From contig JBBQCD010000014.1 in NCBI GenBank assembly GCA_038318385.1, forward strand, positions 15,875 through 79,874: a DNA stretch of 64,000 nt. Direction: 5' to 3'. This stretch comes from Schlegelella_A sp038318385 (GTDB taxonomy: Bacteria; Pseudomonadota; Gammaproteobacteria; Burkholderiales; Burkholderiaceae_C). The notes under the pieces were generated by a model. The model had not been told where the DNA came from. It did not search any database and worked only from the letters and a program-made list of their open reading frames with translations. Below are positions 9,425-18,255 of the stretch, piece after piece (position 1 is the stretch's first letter; every line of letters starts with the position of its first letter). A program made the position numbers and the translations under genes.

Positions 9425-9438
9425 TTGATGCCGGTCAA
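9425..9438. promoter_or_regulatory. FNR/ANR box, upstream of the plus-strand usp
   Basis: TTGAT-GCCG-GTCAA is a perfect match to TTGAY-N4-RTCAA. A -10-like TAACGT lies at 9460-9465; a transcript starting near 9472-9473 would put the box centre at about -41, the class II activating position for FNR/CRP-family regulators. This predicts induction of the 9516 usp gene under low oxygen. Confidence 0.65.
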
Positions 9439-9515
9439 TCGGCACGCGCGGGAGCGCGCTAACGTGGACCATCCGCATGCCACGTGCATCCCGACGTCAC
9501 CCACGGACCACTGCC

Positions 9516-10358
9516 ATGAACTACCGAAGCATCCTCGTCCACCTTGACACCGCGCCGACTTGCGATGAGCGCGTCGAGTTCGCGATCGGGCTCGCCCGGG
9601 CCCTCGACTGTCACCTGGTCGGGCTGGCGCCCACGGGGCTCGTCGATTGGCCGGTACTGGCCGACGTCTCCGGCAGCGTCGTCGAGTACGCAGACCTCGC
9701 CCGTCATGCCCTGGCAGACCGGGCCGAACGGCTCGCCGAGCGCTTCCGCGGTCGCTGCAAGTCGACAGGGCTCGGGTCCTTCGAGGCCGTCGTCGATGCA
9801 GATGGAGCGGTGCCGTCCGTCATCCGTCATGCGCGCTGCGCGGACCTCGCGGTGCTGAGCCAGACCGACCTTTCCGCCGGGGAGAACGGCGCAGCCTGGC
9901 ATTGTGGCGAGGCGGTGGTTCTGGAGAGTGCCCGGCCGACACTCTTCGTCCCCTACGCCGGACGCTTCGAACCCATCGCCGCGCGTGCGATGGTGGCCTG
10001 GGACGACAGCCGCGAGGCAGCGCGCGCCCTCGCCGATGCATTGCCGCTGCTGCGGCGGGCCGGCGTGGTGCACGTGGTCACGTGGCAGGAATCGGACGGG
10101 GCGCAAGATGCCGACGTGGCCCGGCGCATCGAGGCCGTGAGCCAGTGGCTCGTGCGCCAGGGCGTGCGCGTCCAGACCCACGTCGAGACCACGAAGATCG
10201 ATATCGCCGAGGCCATGCTGTCGCGCGCGGCAGACCTCGACGCCGGTCTGATCGTGATGGGCGCCTACGGCCACGCCCGCTGGTCCGAGCGCATTCTCGG
10301 CGGCGCCACGCGTGGGCTGCTGACGTCGATGACGATGCCGGTGCTGATGTCGCACTGA
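9516..10358 (+). CDS. Tandem-domain universal stress protein
   Basis: This 280-residue protein has two Usp domains and starts MNYRSILVHLDT, almost the same as its divergent neighbour. The second domain carries GAYGHARWSERILGG then TRGLLT, an intact ATP-binding motif. The ATG at 9516 was chosen over an upstream in-frame ATG at 9477 because it aligns with the start of the divergent paralogue. An FNR-type box sits 78 bases upstream. The stop is only 7 bases from the convergent MetE-like gene. Confidence 0.88.
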   Translation: MNYRSILVHLDTAPTCDERVEFAIGLARALDCHLVGLAPTGLVDWPVLADVSGSVVEYADLARHALADRAERLAERFRGRCKSTGLGSFEAVVDADGAVPSVIRHARCADLAVLSQTDLSAGENGAAWHCGEAVVLESARPTLFVPYAGRFEPIAARAMVAWDDSREAARALADALPLLRRAGVVHVVTWQESDGAQDADVARRIEAVSQWLVRQGVRVQTHVETTKIDIAEAMLSRAADLDAGLIVMGAYGHARWSERILGGATRGLLTSMTMPVLMSH

Positions 10359-10365
10359 GGCCGGG

Positions 10366-11466
10366 TCAGCCCCACACTTCGCCGGCCACCTCGACCACGC
10401 GCTCGAGCTTCTTCCACTGGTCGTCCTGCGACAGGGCGTTGCCGTGGTGGGTGCTGGAAAAGCCGCATTGCGGCGACAGGCAGAGGCGCTCGAGCGGCAC
10501 GAAACGGGCGGCCTCGTCGATGCGGCGCTTCAGGTCGTCCTTGGACTCGAGCTCGCCGAGCTTGGTCGTCACCAGACCGAGCACGACCTTCTTCTCGCCG
10601 CCGCTGCGCTCCAGCACCCGCAGGGGTTCGAAGCCGCCGGCGCGTGCGCTGTCGAACTCCATGAAGTAGCCGTCCACGTTCGTCGAGAACATCGCCTCGA
10701 CGACCGGGTCGTAGCCGCCCTCGGCGACCCACGCGCTCTTGAAGTTGCCGCGACAGGTGTGGATCGTCACCTGCATGCCTGCGGGTCGATCGACCAGGGC
10801 GGCGTTGATGGCATCGGCGTAGATCTGCGGCAGGCGCGCCGGATCGTCGCCGTTGGCACGGCAGGTCGCCTGGATGCGCGGATCGCAGAGGTAGGCGAAA
10901 GTGACGTCGTCGAGTTGCAGGTAGCGGCAACCGGCCGCGCCGAGATGCCCGATCGCCACGCGATAGGCCGCGGCGACGTCGGCCCAGAACTCGGCCATGT
11001 CCGGGTAGACCTCCTTGGAGACCGACGCCCGGCCGCCACGCAGGTGCAGCATCGACGGCGAAGGGATCGTCATCTTGGCGGTCCGCGACGTCACCGACTT
11101 CAGGAAGGCGAAGTCCTCGACCATGATCGGCACGCTGCACGCGATCTTTCCGGTCACCGTGGGGATCGGTGGCTGCTCGCTCTGGCCTTCGATCTTGAAC
11201 TTCGGGCCGGGATTCTCCTGCAGCGTCACGCCGTCGAGCCGGGCCAGGAAGTCCAGATGCCACCAGTCGCGACGGAACTCGCCGTCGGTCACGCTCTGCA
11301 GGCCGATTGCTTCCTGCTTGCGAACGGCATCGCGGACCGCGCTGTCCTCGGCAAGTCGCAATGCGTCGGCGGCCAGCGAGCCCTCCTTCCAGCGTTTGCG
11401 GTCTGCGGCCAGTTCGGCGGGTCGCAACAGGCTGCCGACCTGGTCGGCACGGTAAGGGGCATTCAT
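10366..11466 (-). CDS. MetE C-terminal-like zinc methyltransferase
   Basis: A 366-residue protein of the cobalamin-independent methionine synthase superfamily (COG0620, YxjG/YxjH-like stand-alone C-terminal domain). It has the zinc-ligand motif IHTCRG (His and Cys two apart) and a later Cys in LSPQCGFSS, consistent with the His-Cys-Glu-Cys site of MetE. Without the MetE N-terminal half it is unlikely to use polyglutamyl methyltetrahydrofolate the way MetE does; such proteins may use other methyl donors or substrates. The ATG at 11466 follows a GAGGAG ribosome site and matches the usual N-terminus (DQVGSLLRP). Confidence 0.8.
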   Translation of the reverse strand: MNAPYRADQVGSLLRPAELAADRKRWKEGSLAADALRLAEDSAVRDAVRKQEAIGLQSVTDGEFRRDWWHLDFLARLDGVTLQENPGPKFKIEGQSEQPPIPTVTGKIACSVPIMVEDFAFLKSVTSRTAKMTIPSPSMLHLRGGRASVSKEVYPDMAEFWADVAAAYRVAIGHLGAAGCRYLQLDDVTFAYLCDPRIQATCRANGDDPARLPQIYADAINAALVDRPAGMQVTIHTCRGNFKSAWVAEGGYDPVVEAMFSTNVDGYFMEFDSARAGGFEPLRVLERSGGEKKVVLGLVTTKLGELESKDDLKRRIDEAARFVPLERLCLSPQCGFSSTHHGNALSQDDQWKKLERVVEVAGEVWG

Positions 11467-11632
11467 GGGGAACTCCTCGACATGGAAGCGCCAGTATCGC
11501 TCCGGACCGCGAGGCGTCGACTGCACGGCACGAATGCACGCCTCGTGCCATCGCCGGTAGCCTCGCGTTTCCGCAGGCAACGGCTCTCCGCTACCATTTC
11601 GGCCTCGCAGCGTGCTTAGGGGAAACAAGACG

Positions 11633-12007
11633 ATGAGAATCGCAACAGCACTGGCCGCGGCCTTTGTTGCCGGCTGCGCCAGCGCGCCGCCTCCTGAACC
11701 CACGGTGGTCCGGTCGCGCGCCCCGACCGCCTACGAGAGCTCGATCACCAATTTCTTCGACCTGACGATACGCGGCCCGCAGCCCAACCGTGTGCTGACC
11801 ATCGGCAAGCCCGAGCCCGGAGGCTGCCCGCTGGGCGGCCAGGTCACATCGGCGCTGGGCTGGGTCGTGCCGGTGCAGTACGCCACGCGCACCGGCAGCC
11901 TCACCGGCAAGGACGCCGGCATCAACGTCAAGGGCAAGGAGTACTACTTCTGGTTCCGCCAGGAGACGCTCTACGGCGTGACGCCGAAGCTCGAGCTCTG
12001 CCCCTAG
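11633..12007 (+). CDS. Small lipoprotein, function unknown
   Basis: A 124-residue protein with a short lipoprotein signal peptide ending in the lipobox FVAGC (Cys at about residue 16). The mature part begins with a Pro-rich linker and is otherwise a compact beta-rich sequence with aromatic residues and two further cysteines. I recognise no domain. The start at 11633 has an AGGGGA ribosome site 8-9 bases upstream and gives a proper signal; the in-frame alternative at 11612 does not. The gene is divergent from the MetE-like gene. Confidence 0.7.
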   Translation: MRIATALAAAFVAGCASAPPPEPTVVRSRAPTAYESSITNFFDLTIRGPQPNRVLTIGKPEPGGCPLGGQVTSALGWVVPVQYATRTGSLTGKDAGINVKGKEYYFWFRQETLYGVTPKLELCP

Positions 12008-12045
12008 AGTCGCCCCGTCCGACCGAGGCTCGCCGGTCGGTTCGC

Positions 12046-12501
12046 TCAGTCGCGACCGCGGCCCTCGCCGTGCTTGTCATGCTTGCCTGACTTGTCGTGC
12101 TTGTCCCACTTGTCTTGCTTGTCGTGCCCCAGGTGACGGCCACGATCGCCATCGCGCCCACGGCGCTCGTGCTCCCAGCGCTCACGCACCCAGCGCTCCT
12201 GGACAAAGTAGACCGGCTGGCCGCAGGCGCCGTATCGGCCGCAGTAACGCCGCCAGTTGTTCTGATGCGCCGGAGGCACGTAGAGATAGATCGGCCGGCG
12301 TTCGACCACGACCGGCGGCTGCGTGATGACGACCGGTTGCGGGTACACCAGCATCGGTGGCTGCGAATAGCCGCCGATGTCAACGCGGCCGTAGACGCCC
12401 GGCTGGTTGACGCTGATCGAGACCCCGACGTTCGGAGCGGCGATCACCGGTGCGACAGCCAGGACGGCGATCGCAAGGGCGAGGATTTTCGGGTTCTTCA
12501 T
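12046..12501 (-). CDS. Secreted protein with His/Asp/Lys-rich tail
   Basis: A 151-residue protein with a clear signal peptide (about residues 1-22). The mature protein has a beta-rich N-terminal part, a central block YVPPAHQNNWRRYCGRYGAC and QPVYFV, then a low-complexity tail built from D-K, H-D-K and R-G units (about residues 105-151). The central block resembles a family of small secreted proteins seen in many Burkholderiales, of unknown function. The tail is coded by CTTGTC-type repeats and could bind metal or polyanions; that is inference. The start at 12501 was chosen for the signal peptide and a GAAGGA ribosome site. Confidence 0.65.
   Translation of the reverse strand: MKNPKILALAIAVLAVAPVIAAPNVGVSISVNQPGVYGRVDIGGYSQPPMLVYPQPVVITQPPVVVERRPIYLYVPPAHQNNWRRYCGRYGACGQPVYFVQERWVRERWEHERRGRDGDRGRHLGHDKQDKWDKHDKSGKHDKHGEGRGRD
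12072..12127. repeat. Imperfect CTTGTC-type short repeats in the coding tail
   Basis: CTTGTC and CTTGCC/CTTGCT units recur every 6-9 bases and encode the D-K/H-D-K tail of the secreted protein at 12046-12501. They look like a replication-slippage-prone coding repeat rather than a mobile repeat. Confidence 0.6.
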
Positions 12502-12586
12502 GAGATGAATCCTTCGGGAAGTTGTCCCTGAAGCTAACGCGCGGGGCACGTTCCCCGCGGACGGCGCTGCCGCGGCGAACACTCCC

Positions 12587-13903
12587 TTACACCGGATTTC
12601 CGACCGGCGGTAGCACCGTTGCACTGCACTCGCCGAGCCCGATTCGACGGTGCCCCGGGCGGTTGCAATGCGCGCGCAGGATCACCTTGTCGCCGTCCTG
12701 CAGGAACGTTCGGGTCTCGCCGTTCGGCAACCGCAACGGCTCGCGTCCGCCATCCGAGAGCTCGAGCATCGAGCCGCCCTGCCCCGGTTGGGGACCCGAC
12801 TGCGTGCCGGTGCCGAGCAGGTCGCCGCTCGTCAGGTTGCAGCCGTTGCTGGCGTGGTGCGTGACGAGCTGGGCCAGCGTCCAGTAGGCGTCGCGAAAGT
12901 TCGATTGCATGAGGCGCGTGGCGGCCAGGCCGTTCGCACGCATCGCCGCCGTCTCGAGCCAGACCTCAAGAAAGATGTCGAGCGCGCCGCTCTCGCGGTT
13001 CGACGGGCTGTCAAGGTACGGCAATGGCGCCGGATCGCCGTCCGGCCGGACGAAGGGCGCACGAAACGGCGCCAGCGCTTCCATCGTCACCACCCAGGGC
13101 GACAGCGTCGTCGCAAAGTTCTTGGCGAGGAACGGGCCGAGCGGCTGGTACTCCCAGGCCTGGATGTCGCGGGCCGACCAGTCGTTGAGCAGCACCACGC
13201 CGAAGAGGCAGTCCTCGGCCTGGGCCATCGACAGCGGTTCGCCGAGGGCGTTGCCGGCGCCGATCAGCGCTCCGAGCTCGAGTTCGTAGTCGAGCCGGCG
13301 GCAAGGTCCGAACGATGGCGTCTCGGCCTCGCCCTTGAGCTGCCCCGAAGGCCGACGAAAGTCCTGGCCGCTGACCCGGATCGACGACGACCGGCCGTGG
13401 TAGCCGATCGGCACCCACTTGTAGTTCGGCAGCAAGGGCGCATCGGGGCGGAACAGCTTGCCCACCGCCGTCGCGTGGTGGATGCCGGTGTAGAAGTCGG
13501 TGTAGTCGCCGATCGCGCACGGCAGGGCGAGCTCGACGGCGGCCTGAGGCACCAGGCAGAGCTCGAGGAAGGAGCTGAACTCGCTGCCTTCCCGCAGCGC
13601 CTTCGACAGCAGGTCCCGGACCCCGCGACGGGCGTCGCTGCCGGCGGCCATGAAGGCGTTGAGGTCGCCGCCGGCGAGCGGGCGCAGCAATTCCTCCTGC
13701 CCCGCCCCCCATGGCGACTGGTGCACGGCCAGGTGCAGGTCGAGGACCTGGTCGCCGATCGCCACGCCGACGCGCAGCGGGTCATTGCTGTCGGCGCGTC
13801 GGAAACGCCCGAACGGCAGGTTCTGGATCGGGAAATCGGTCGCGACGTCGTTGGCCGAGGCCACCCAGCTGCGCAGCGAAGGGTCGTGGCTGTCATCCTG
13901 CAT
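12587..13903 (-). CDS. fahA: Fumarylacetoacetase
   Basis: A 438-residue enzyme that hydrolyses fumarylacetoacetate to fumarate and acetoacetate, the last step of homogentisate (tyrosine/phenylalanine) breakdown. It has the FAH N-terminal SH3-like domain and the catalytic domain with the motif YTDFYTGIHHATAVG, the GYHGRSSSI segment and the metal-site acidic residues around DYELELGALIG. Its length fits the family. The start overlaps the end of hmgA by 11 bases. It is the last gene of the minus-strand aromatic operon. Confidence 0.95.
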   Translation of the reverse strand: MQDDSHDPSLRSWVASANDVATDFPIQNLPFGRFRRADSNDPLRVGVAIGDQVLDLHLAVHQSPWGAGQEELLRPLAGGDLNAFMAAGSDARRGVRDLLSKALREGSEFSSFLELCLVPQAAVELALPCAIGDYTDFYTGIHHATAVGKLFRPDAPLLPNYKWVPIGYHGRSSSIRVSGQDFRRPSGQLKGEAETPSFGPCRRLDYELELGALIGAGNALGEPLSMAQAEDCLFGVVLLNDWSARDIQAWEYQPLGPFLAKNFATTLSPWVVTMEALAPFRAPFVRPDGDPAPLPYLDSPSNRESGALDIFLEVWLETAAMRANGLAATRLMQSNFRDAYWTLAQLVTHHASNGCNLTSGDLLGTGTQSGPQPGQGGSMLELSDGGREPLRLPNGETRTFLQDGDKVILRAHCNRPGHRRIGLGECSATVLPPVGNPV

Positions 13904-15206
13904 CGGAACTCCTCGAGGCGTCTGCCAGGCCGGCCCAGCATTGCGCGTAGTCGCGGTCGAGCGCTCCGCCTTCCAGCGCCCAGGCCGTCGGCCGGAACGC
14001 CCAGCGACTTTCGAACATGAAGGCGAGCGTGTTGTCGAGCTTGTGCGGCTGCAGGTCGGCCTCGGTCGCGCGCACGAAGGCGTCGGCGTCCGGACCGTGC
14101 GGCACCATCGAGTTGTGCAGGCTCGCGCCGCCGGGACGGAAGCCCTCGGGCTTGGCGTCGTATTGGCCGTAGACGAGGCCCATGAATTCGCTCATCACGT
14201 TGCGGTGGTACCAGGGGGGACGAAATGTGTCCTCGGCGACGAGCCAGCGCGGCGGGAAGATCACGAAGTCGCAGTTCGCGGTGCCTGGTGTGTCGCTGGG
14301 CGAGGTCAGCACGGTGAAGATCGACGGATCCGGATGGTCGTGGCTGATCGACCCGATGGTCATGAAGGTTCGGGTGTCGTAGACAAAGGGCACGAGATTG
14401 CCATGCCAGGCGACGACGTTGAAGGGCGAACTGTCGGCGCGCGCGCGCCACAGCGCACCGCCGAACTTCTTCACGATCTCATACTCGCCGGCCGAATCCT
14501 CGAAGGCCGCGTTCGGTGCCTGGAAGTCGCGCGGATTGGCCAGACCGTTGGAGCCGATGGGACCGAGTTCGGGCAAGCGGAACGGCGCGCCGTAGTTCTC
14601 GCAGACGTAGGCGCGCGCACTGCCGTCGGGCAGCGCGACCTTGAACGCCATGCCGCGCGGCAGCAGCACGACGTCGCCGGGACCGGCGGCGAGCACGCCG
14701 AGTTCCGTCGTGATCGCCAGGCGCCCCTGCTGCGGCACGACCAGCATCTCGCCGTCGGCGTTGACGAAGGCGCGGCGGTCCATCGAACGGTTTGCCAGCA
14801 CGAGGTGCGCGGCGATGCCGCTCTGCGCCTGCTCGTCGCCGTTGACCACCATCGTGCGCAGGCCGTCGATGAAATCGAGCGGTTCGGCATCGGCCGGCGG
14901 AATCGCCACCGGACTCCAGCGCATCGGATCGGGCGGTGCGAGCAGGCCGCCGCGCGCGCCGGTCTTGAGCCATGGCTGTTCGAGCGGCGTGTAGCCGCCG
15001 GCCTGCACCGAGGGTCGGCGTCGGTAAAGCCAGGTGCGCAGGTTGGTCGCCCGCGGCGCGGTAAAGGCGGTGCCGCTCAGGAGTTCCGCATAGAGACCGT
15101 GGGCAACGCGTTGCGGGCTGTTGCGGCCGACCGGCAATGCGCCGGGCAAGGCCTCGCTCGCATGCTGGTTGCCGAAGCCGAAGAGCGGTGCGGGAGTTTC
15201 GTTCAT
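13893..15206 (-). CDS. hmgA: Homogentisate 1,2-dioxygenase
   Basis: A 437-residue cupin-fold, Fe(II)-dependent ring-cleavage enzyme that opens homogentisate to maleylacetoacetate. It starts with the family N-terminus FGFGNQHASEALPGALP. Conserved segments include PPWYHRNVMSEFMGL, HDHPDPSIFTVL and PHGPDADAF, which hold the iron-binding His and Glu residues in this family. I chose the ATG at 15206 because the family N-terminus follows it directly; upstream in-frame sequence is unrelated. It is followed by fahA with an 11-base overlap. The maleylacetoacetate isomerase gene usually found with these two is absent from the window. Confidence 0.96.
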   Translation of the reverse strand: MNETPAPLFGFGNQHASEALPGALPVGRNSPQRVAHGLYAELLSGTAFTAPRATNLRTWLYRRRPSVQAGGYTPLEQPWLKTGARGGLLAPPDPMRWSPVAIPPADAEPLDFIDGLRTMVVNGDEQAQSGIAAHLVLANRSMDRRAFVNADGEMLVVPQQGRLAITTELGVLAAGPGDVVLLPRGMAFKVALPDGSARAYVCENYGAPFRLPELGPIGSNGLANPRDFQAPNAAFEDSAGEYEIVKKFGGALWRARADSSPFNVVAWHGNLVPFVYDTRTFMTIGSISHDHPDPSIFTVLTSPSDTPGTANCDFVIFPPRWLVAEDTFRPPWYHRNVMSEFMGLVYGQYDAKPEGFRPGGASLHNSMVPHGPDADAFVRATEADLQPHKLDNTLAFMFESRWAFRPTAWALEGGALDRDYAQCWAGLADASRSSDAG

Positions 15207-15243
15207 GGTCGTTCCATTCTGACGCCTGACGGCGAGCCCGCCA

Positions 15244-15477
15244 TCACGCGGCTTCAGGCGGAGTCGGTGCGCCCGGCGACGGCGCACCCAACGTGTTGGC
15301 GCGCGCCGCGGCCAGGGCCTCGCGCAGCACGCCGAGCGCACCGATCTGGTTGGCCAGCAGCAGCACGAGCTTGGCGTTGAGCTCGTGGCTTTGCGAAGGG
15401 CTGAGGTCGCGGTGCGCTTCGATCAGCGCTTCGTAGAAATCGTCGGCCGATTCCAGGTTGAACGCGGTGTTGAGCAT
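15244..15477 (-). CDS. DUF2783 small protein
   Basis: A 77-residue acidic protein with an all-helical N-terminal part and a Pro/Ala-rich tail. It matches my memory of DUF2783, a short family typically encoded between an FAD-dependent aromatic hydroxylase and hmgA. It lies 18 bases after the FAD monooxygenase and 37 bases before hmgA, so it is in the operon. Its function is unknown; a role as accessory factor for the hydroxylase is a guess from context. Confidence 0.75.
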   Translation of the reverse strand: MLNTAFNLESADDFYEALIEAHRDLSPSQSHELNAKLVLLLANQIGALGVLREALAAARANTLGAPSPGAPTPPEAA

Positions 15478-15495
15478 CGGTCGGCTTCCTTGCCG

Positions 15496-17145
15496 TCAGC
15501 AGGGGCCGCAGGCGCGCGCCAACGCGGCGCGCACGCCCGCCTCGGAGAGCGTGCGCCACCGCGCGCAGACGTGCTGGTCGGGACGGATGAGATAGGCCGT
15601 ACCGGGGCGGGCGTCGTAGCGCGCGCGGGCCAGGCCTTCGACATCCTCGAGGCCGGCTGCGGCGTCCAGGGCGACGCAGGTCAGCGGCAGCGCCGCGGCC
15701 CAGGACGGCGCGGCACCGAACGTCAGCAGGGTGAAATCGTCGCCGAGCTCGCGCAGCAGCCAGGTCGGCTCGCCGTCGCGACGCAACGGCGCATCGGCGG
15801 CGACCGCGCCCGGCACCATGGCGCCGGCGAAGGTCGCGGTGTCGGCGCTGTTGAGCGGCGAATCGGCGAGCGTGGCCGGCACCGACAGGCGTCCGCTGTT
15901 GACCAGGCGGCGCGCGAACGGGTGGTCGCGCGCCAGGTCGAGGACGGCGTCGCGGAACAGCCGGCTGATCTCGGTCTTCGGGGTGATGAAGTCGGTCGAG
16001 CGGGTGCTGCAGCGGATGTTCTCGTCGGCGGCGTACTCGCGCTCGGTCCCATAGCTGTCGAGCAACGCATCGGGTGCGCCGCTGCGCAGCACCCGGGCGA
16101 GCTTCCAGGCCAGGTTCTCGGCGTCCTGCACGCCCGAATTCGCGCCACGCGCGCCGAACGGCGAGACGCCGTGCGCGGCGTCGCCGGCGAAGACGACGCG
16201 GCCATGCCGGAAGCGCTCCATCCGCATGCAGGCGAAGGTGTAGACGCTCGCCCACTCGAGCGTGAAGTCGACGCCTTTCGCCGGCGAGGCCGCGAGCAGC
16301 GCGCGCACCCGCGGGATGATGTTCTCGGGCTTCTTCTCGACCAGCGGATCGGCCTGCCAGCCGAGCTGGAAGTCGACCCGCCAGACGTTGTCGGGCTGGC
16401 GATGCAGCAGCACGCTCTGGTTCGGGTGGAAAGGCGGGTCGAACCAGAACCAGCGTTCGGTCGCGCCCTGCGGCAGCAACTCGGCGTCGGTGCGGATGTC
16501 GGCGATCAGGAAGCGGTCCTGGAACACCCGGCCCTTGCTCTCGAGGCCCATGAGGCCGCGCACCGCGGACCGCGAACCGTCGCAGGCGACGACGTAGCCG
16601 GCGTCAATGCGGTAGCGGCCGTCGGGCGTCTCGACCTCCACCGCGACGCCGTCTTCAGCCGGCTCGATGCCGACCAGCCGGTTCTTCCAGCGGATCTCGA
16701 TGGCCGGCAGTTCGAGGGCGCGCTCGAGCAGGAAGCCCTCGACGTAGTACTGCTGCAGGTTGATGAACGCCGGCCGGCCATGACCGGGCTCGGGCAACAG
16801 GTCGAAGCCGTACAGCGGCGCATCGCGGAAGAAGACCTTGCCGACGTTCCACGACACGCCCTTGTCGGTCATGCGGTCGCCGCAGCCGAGGCGGTCGAAG
16901 ATCTCGAGCGTGCGCTTGGCAAAGCAGATGGCGCGCGAGCCGCTCGACAGGCGGTGGTCGTCGTCGAGCACGAGGACGCGGACTCCGCGCTGCGCCAGGT
17001 CGATCGCCAGCGCCAGGCCGACCGGACCGGCACCGACGACGACGACGTCATGGTGCGCCGGTGGTGACGCCGCCTGCTCGGGCGATCGCCGGTAGGCGAA
17101 TTCGAGCGCCTGGAAGTCGACCGGCGGAACCGCGCTCGATGACAT
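15496..17145 (-). CDS. FAD-dependent aromatic monooxygenase (MhpA-like)
   Basis: A 549-residue group A flavoprotein hydroxylase. It has the Rossmann motif GAGPVG at residues 38-43, a middle substrate domain, the flavin motif FAGDAAHGVSPFGARG near 315 and a C-terminal thioredoxin-like domain. The closest remembered relatives are MhpA-type 3-(3-hydroxyphenyl)propionate hydroxylases and 3-hydroxyphenylacetate-type hydroxylases. In this operon it would most simply feed homogentisate into HmgA, for example by para-hydroxylating a 3-hydroxyphenylacetate-like acid; the substrate is inference. There are 63 bases between it and the upstream metallo-beta-lactamase-fold gene. Confidence 0.85.
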   Translation of the reverse strand: MSSSAVPPVDFQALEFAYRRSPEQAASPPAHHDVVVVGAGPVGLALAIDLAQRGVRVLVLDDDHRLSSGSRAICFAKRTLEIFDRLGCGDRMTDKGVSWNVGKVFFRDAPLYGFDLLPEPGHGRPAFINLQQYYVEGFLLERALELPAIEIRWKNRLVGIEPAEDGVAVEVETPDGRYRIDAGYVVACDGSRSAVRGLMGLESKGRVFQDRFLIADIRTDAELLPQGATERWFWFDPPFHPNQSVLLHRQPDNVWRVDFQLGWQADPLVEKKPENIIPRVRALLAASPAKGVDFTLEWASVYTFACMRMERFRHGRVVFAGDAAHGVSPFGARGANSGVQDAENLAWKLARVLRSGAPDALLDSYGTEREYAADENIRCSTRSTDFITPKTEISRLFRDAVLDLARDHPFARRLVNSGRLSVPATLADSPLNSADTATFAGAMVPGAVAADAPLRRDGEPTWLLRELGDDFTLLTFGAAPSWAAALPLTCVALDAAAGLEDVEGLARARYDARPGTAYLIRPDQHVCARWRTLSEAGVRAALARACGPC

Positions 17146-17208
17146 CGAAGTCGGCGTGTGGAGGCTCAGAGGGCAGGACGGCTCGAGGGGATTCGTCGGT
17201 GCAGCGCC

Positions 17209-18159
17209 TCAGGTCTCGAGCGTTTCCCACATCGCCTTGTCGCGCTCCGCCGTCCAGATGCGCGGATCCGGATGGGCGGTGGCCTCGTCGAGCGCGCGCG
17301 TCACGTCGAACGGCATGCAGTGGTCGAAGATCACCCACTGGCCGTACTTCGGCTTGAGCGCCGCATGCGTGTCCTTGTAGATGTCGCGCAGTTCCTTGCC
17401 CTGCTTCGCCCCGGCCTGCACGCTGGCGTACAGGTCGCTGACGAAGGCGCGCGTGCCGGCCAGGCCGCGCTGCACCATCTCGGGTGTCGTCAGCGCCGCG
17501 CCGCGGCCCGGCACCAGCGCCACCGGCTGCATCGCGGCGAGGTTGTCGAGCGTCTGCGGCCAGTCCTTGAAATAGGCGTCGCCGGCGTAAGGCGTCGCGT
17601 CGAACTCGACCAGGTCGCCGCTGAAGAGGATCTTCTGCTGCGGCAACCAGGCGATGGTGTCGCCCTTGGTGTGGCCGCGGCCGACCTGCATCAGCCGGAC
17701 CTCCAGCTTGCCGAGCCAGACCGTCATCTCGCCCTTGAAGGTCAGGGTCGGCCAGGTCAGTCCGGGGATCGTCTCGACGGCGCGGAAAAGGCGCGGGAAG
17801 CGCTCGATCTCGCTCTTCATGTCCTGCGCGCCACGCTCGACGATGAGATCGTAGGTGTCCTGGCTGGCGATGATCTCCTGCGGCTCGTAGGCGCTGGCGC
17901 CGAGTACCCGCACCGCGTGGTAGTGGCTCATCACCACGTACTTGATCGGCAGGTCGGTCACGGTCCGGATGTGGCGGATGACGTCGGCGGCCATCACCGG
18001 CGTGGCCTGCGTGTCGATCACCATCACCGCGTCGTCGCCGATGATCACGCCGGTGTTGGGATCGCCCTCGGCGGTGTAGGCATAGGCGTTGGCGGAGAGC
18101 CGCGTGAAGGTGACCTTCTTCTCCTGGAGGTCGGCCTGGCTGGCGAATGCTTTGCTCAT
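17209..18159 (-). CDS. Metallo-beta-lactamase-fold protein with altered metal site
   Basis: A 316-residue MBL-fold protein, first gene of the minus-strand aromatic operon. The canonical HxHxDH motif reads H79-Y-H81-A-V83-R84, so the second-metal Asp and His are replaced. The third histidine (H163 in GRGHTKGD) and the Asp (D182 in FSGDLV) are intact, and the late PGHG-type motif reads PGRG (R219). Only the first-metal triad survives, suggesting a mononuclear enzyme. I recall close relatives with the same HYHAVR string, so it is probably a subfamily feature. A role as thioesterase or lactonase in the aromatic pathway is possible but not shown. Confidence 0.8.
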   Translation of the reverse strand: MSKAFASQADLQEKKVTFTRLSANAYAYTAEGDPNTGVIIGDDAVMVIDTQATPVMAADVIRHIRTVTDLPIKYVVMSHYHAVRVLGASAYEPQEIIASQDTYDLIVERGAQDMKSEIERFPRLFRAVETIPGLTWPTLTFKGEMTVWLGKLEVRLMQVGRGHTKGDTIAWLPQQKILFSGDLVEFDATPYAGDAYFKDWPQTLDNLAAMQPVALVPGRGAALTTPEMVQRGLAGTRAFVSDLYASVQAGAKQGKELRDIYKDTHAALKPKYGQWVIFDHCMPFDVTRALDEATAHPDPRIWTAERDKAMWETLET

Positions 18160-18226
18160 GATGGCGGTGTCCCGGTGGATGACGCAGGCGGGCGGGCGAT
18201 GCCGGCGTCTGGCTGAAAAGTGTTCC

Positions 18227-18255
18227 TTGATCTTAGTTCACTTTTTCGCTATTGT
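18227..18255 (+). promoter_or_regulatory. Sigma-70 promoter of the IclR gene
   Basis: TTGATC (18227-18232), a 17-base spacer and TATTGT (18250-18255) give a moderate sigma-70 match, with a predicted start near 18262 and a 31-base leader to the ATG at 18293. It overlaps the opposing promoter of the catabolic operon. Confidence 0.5.
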
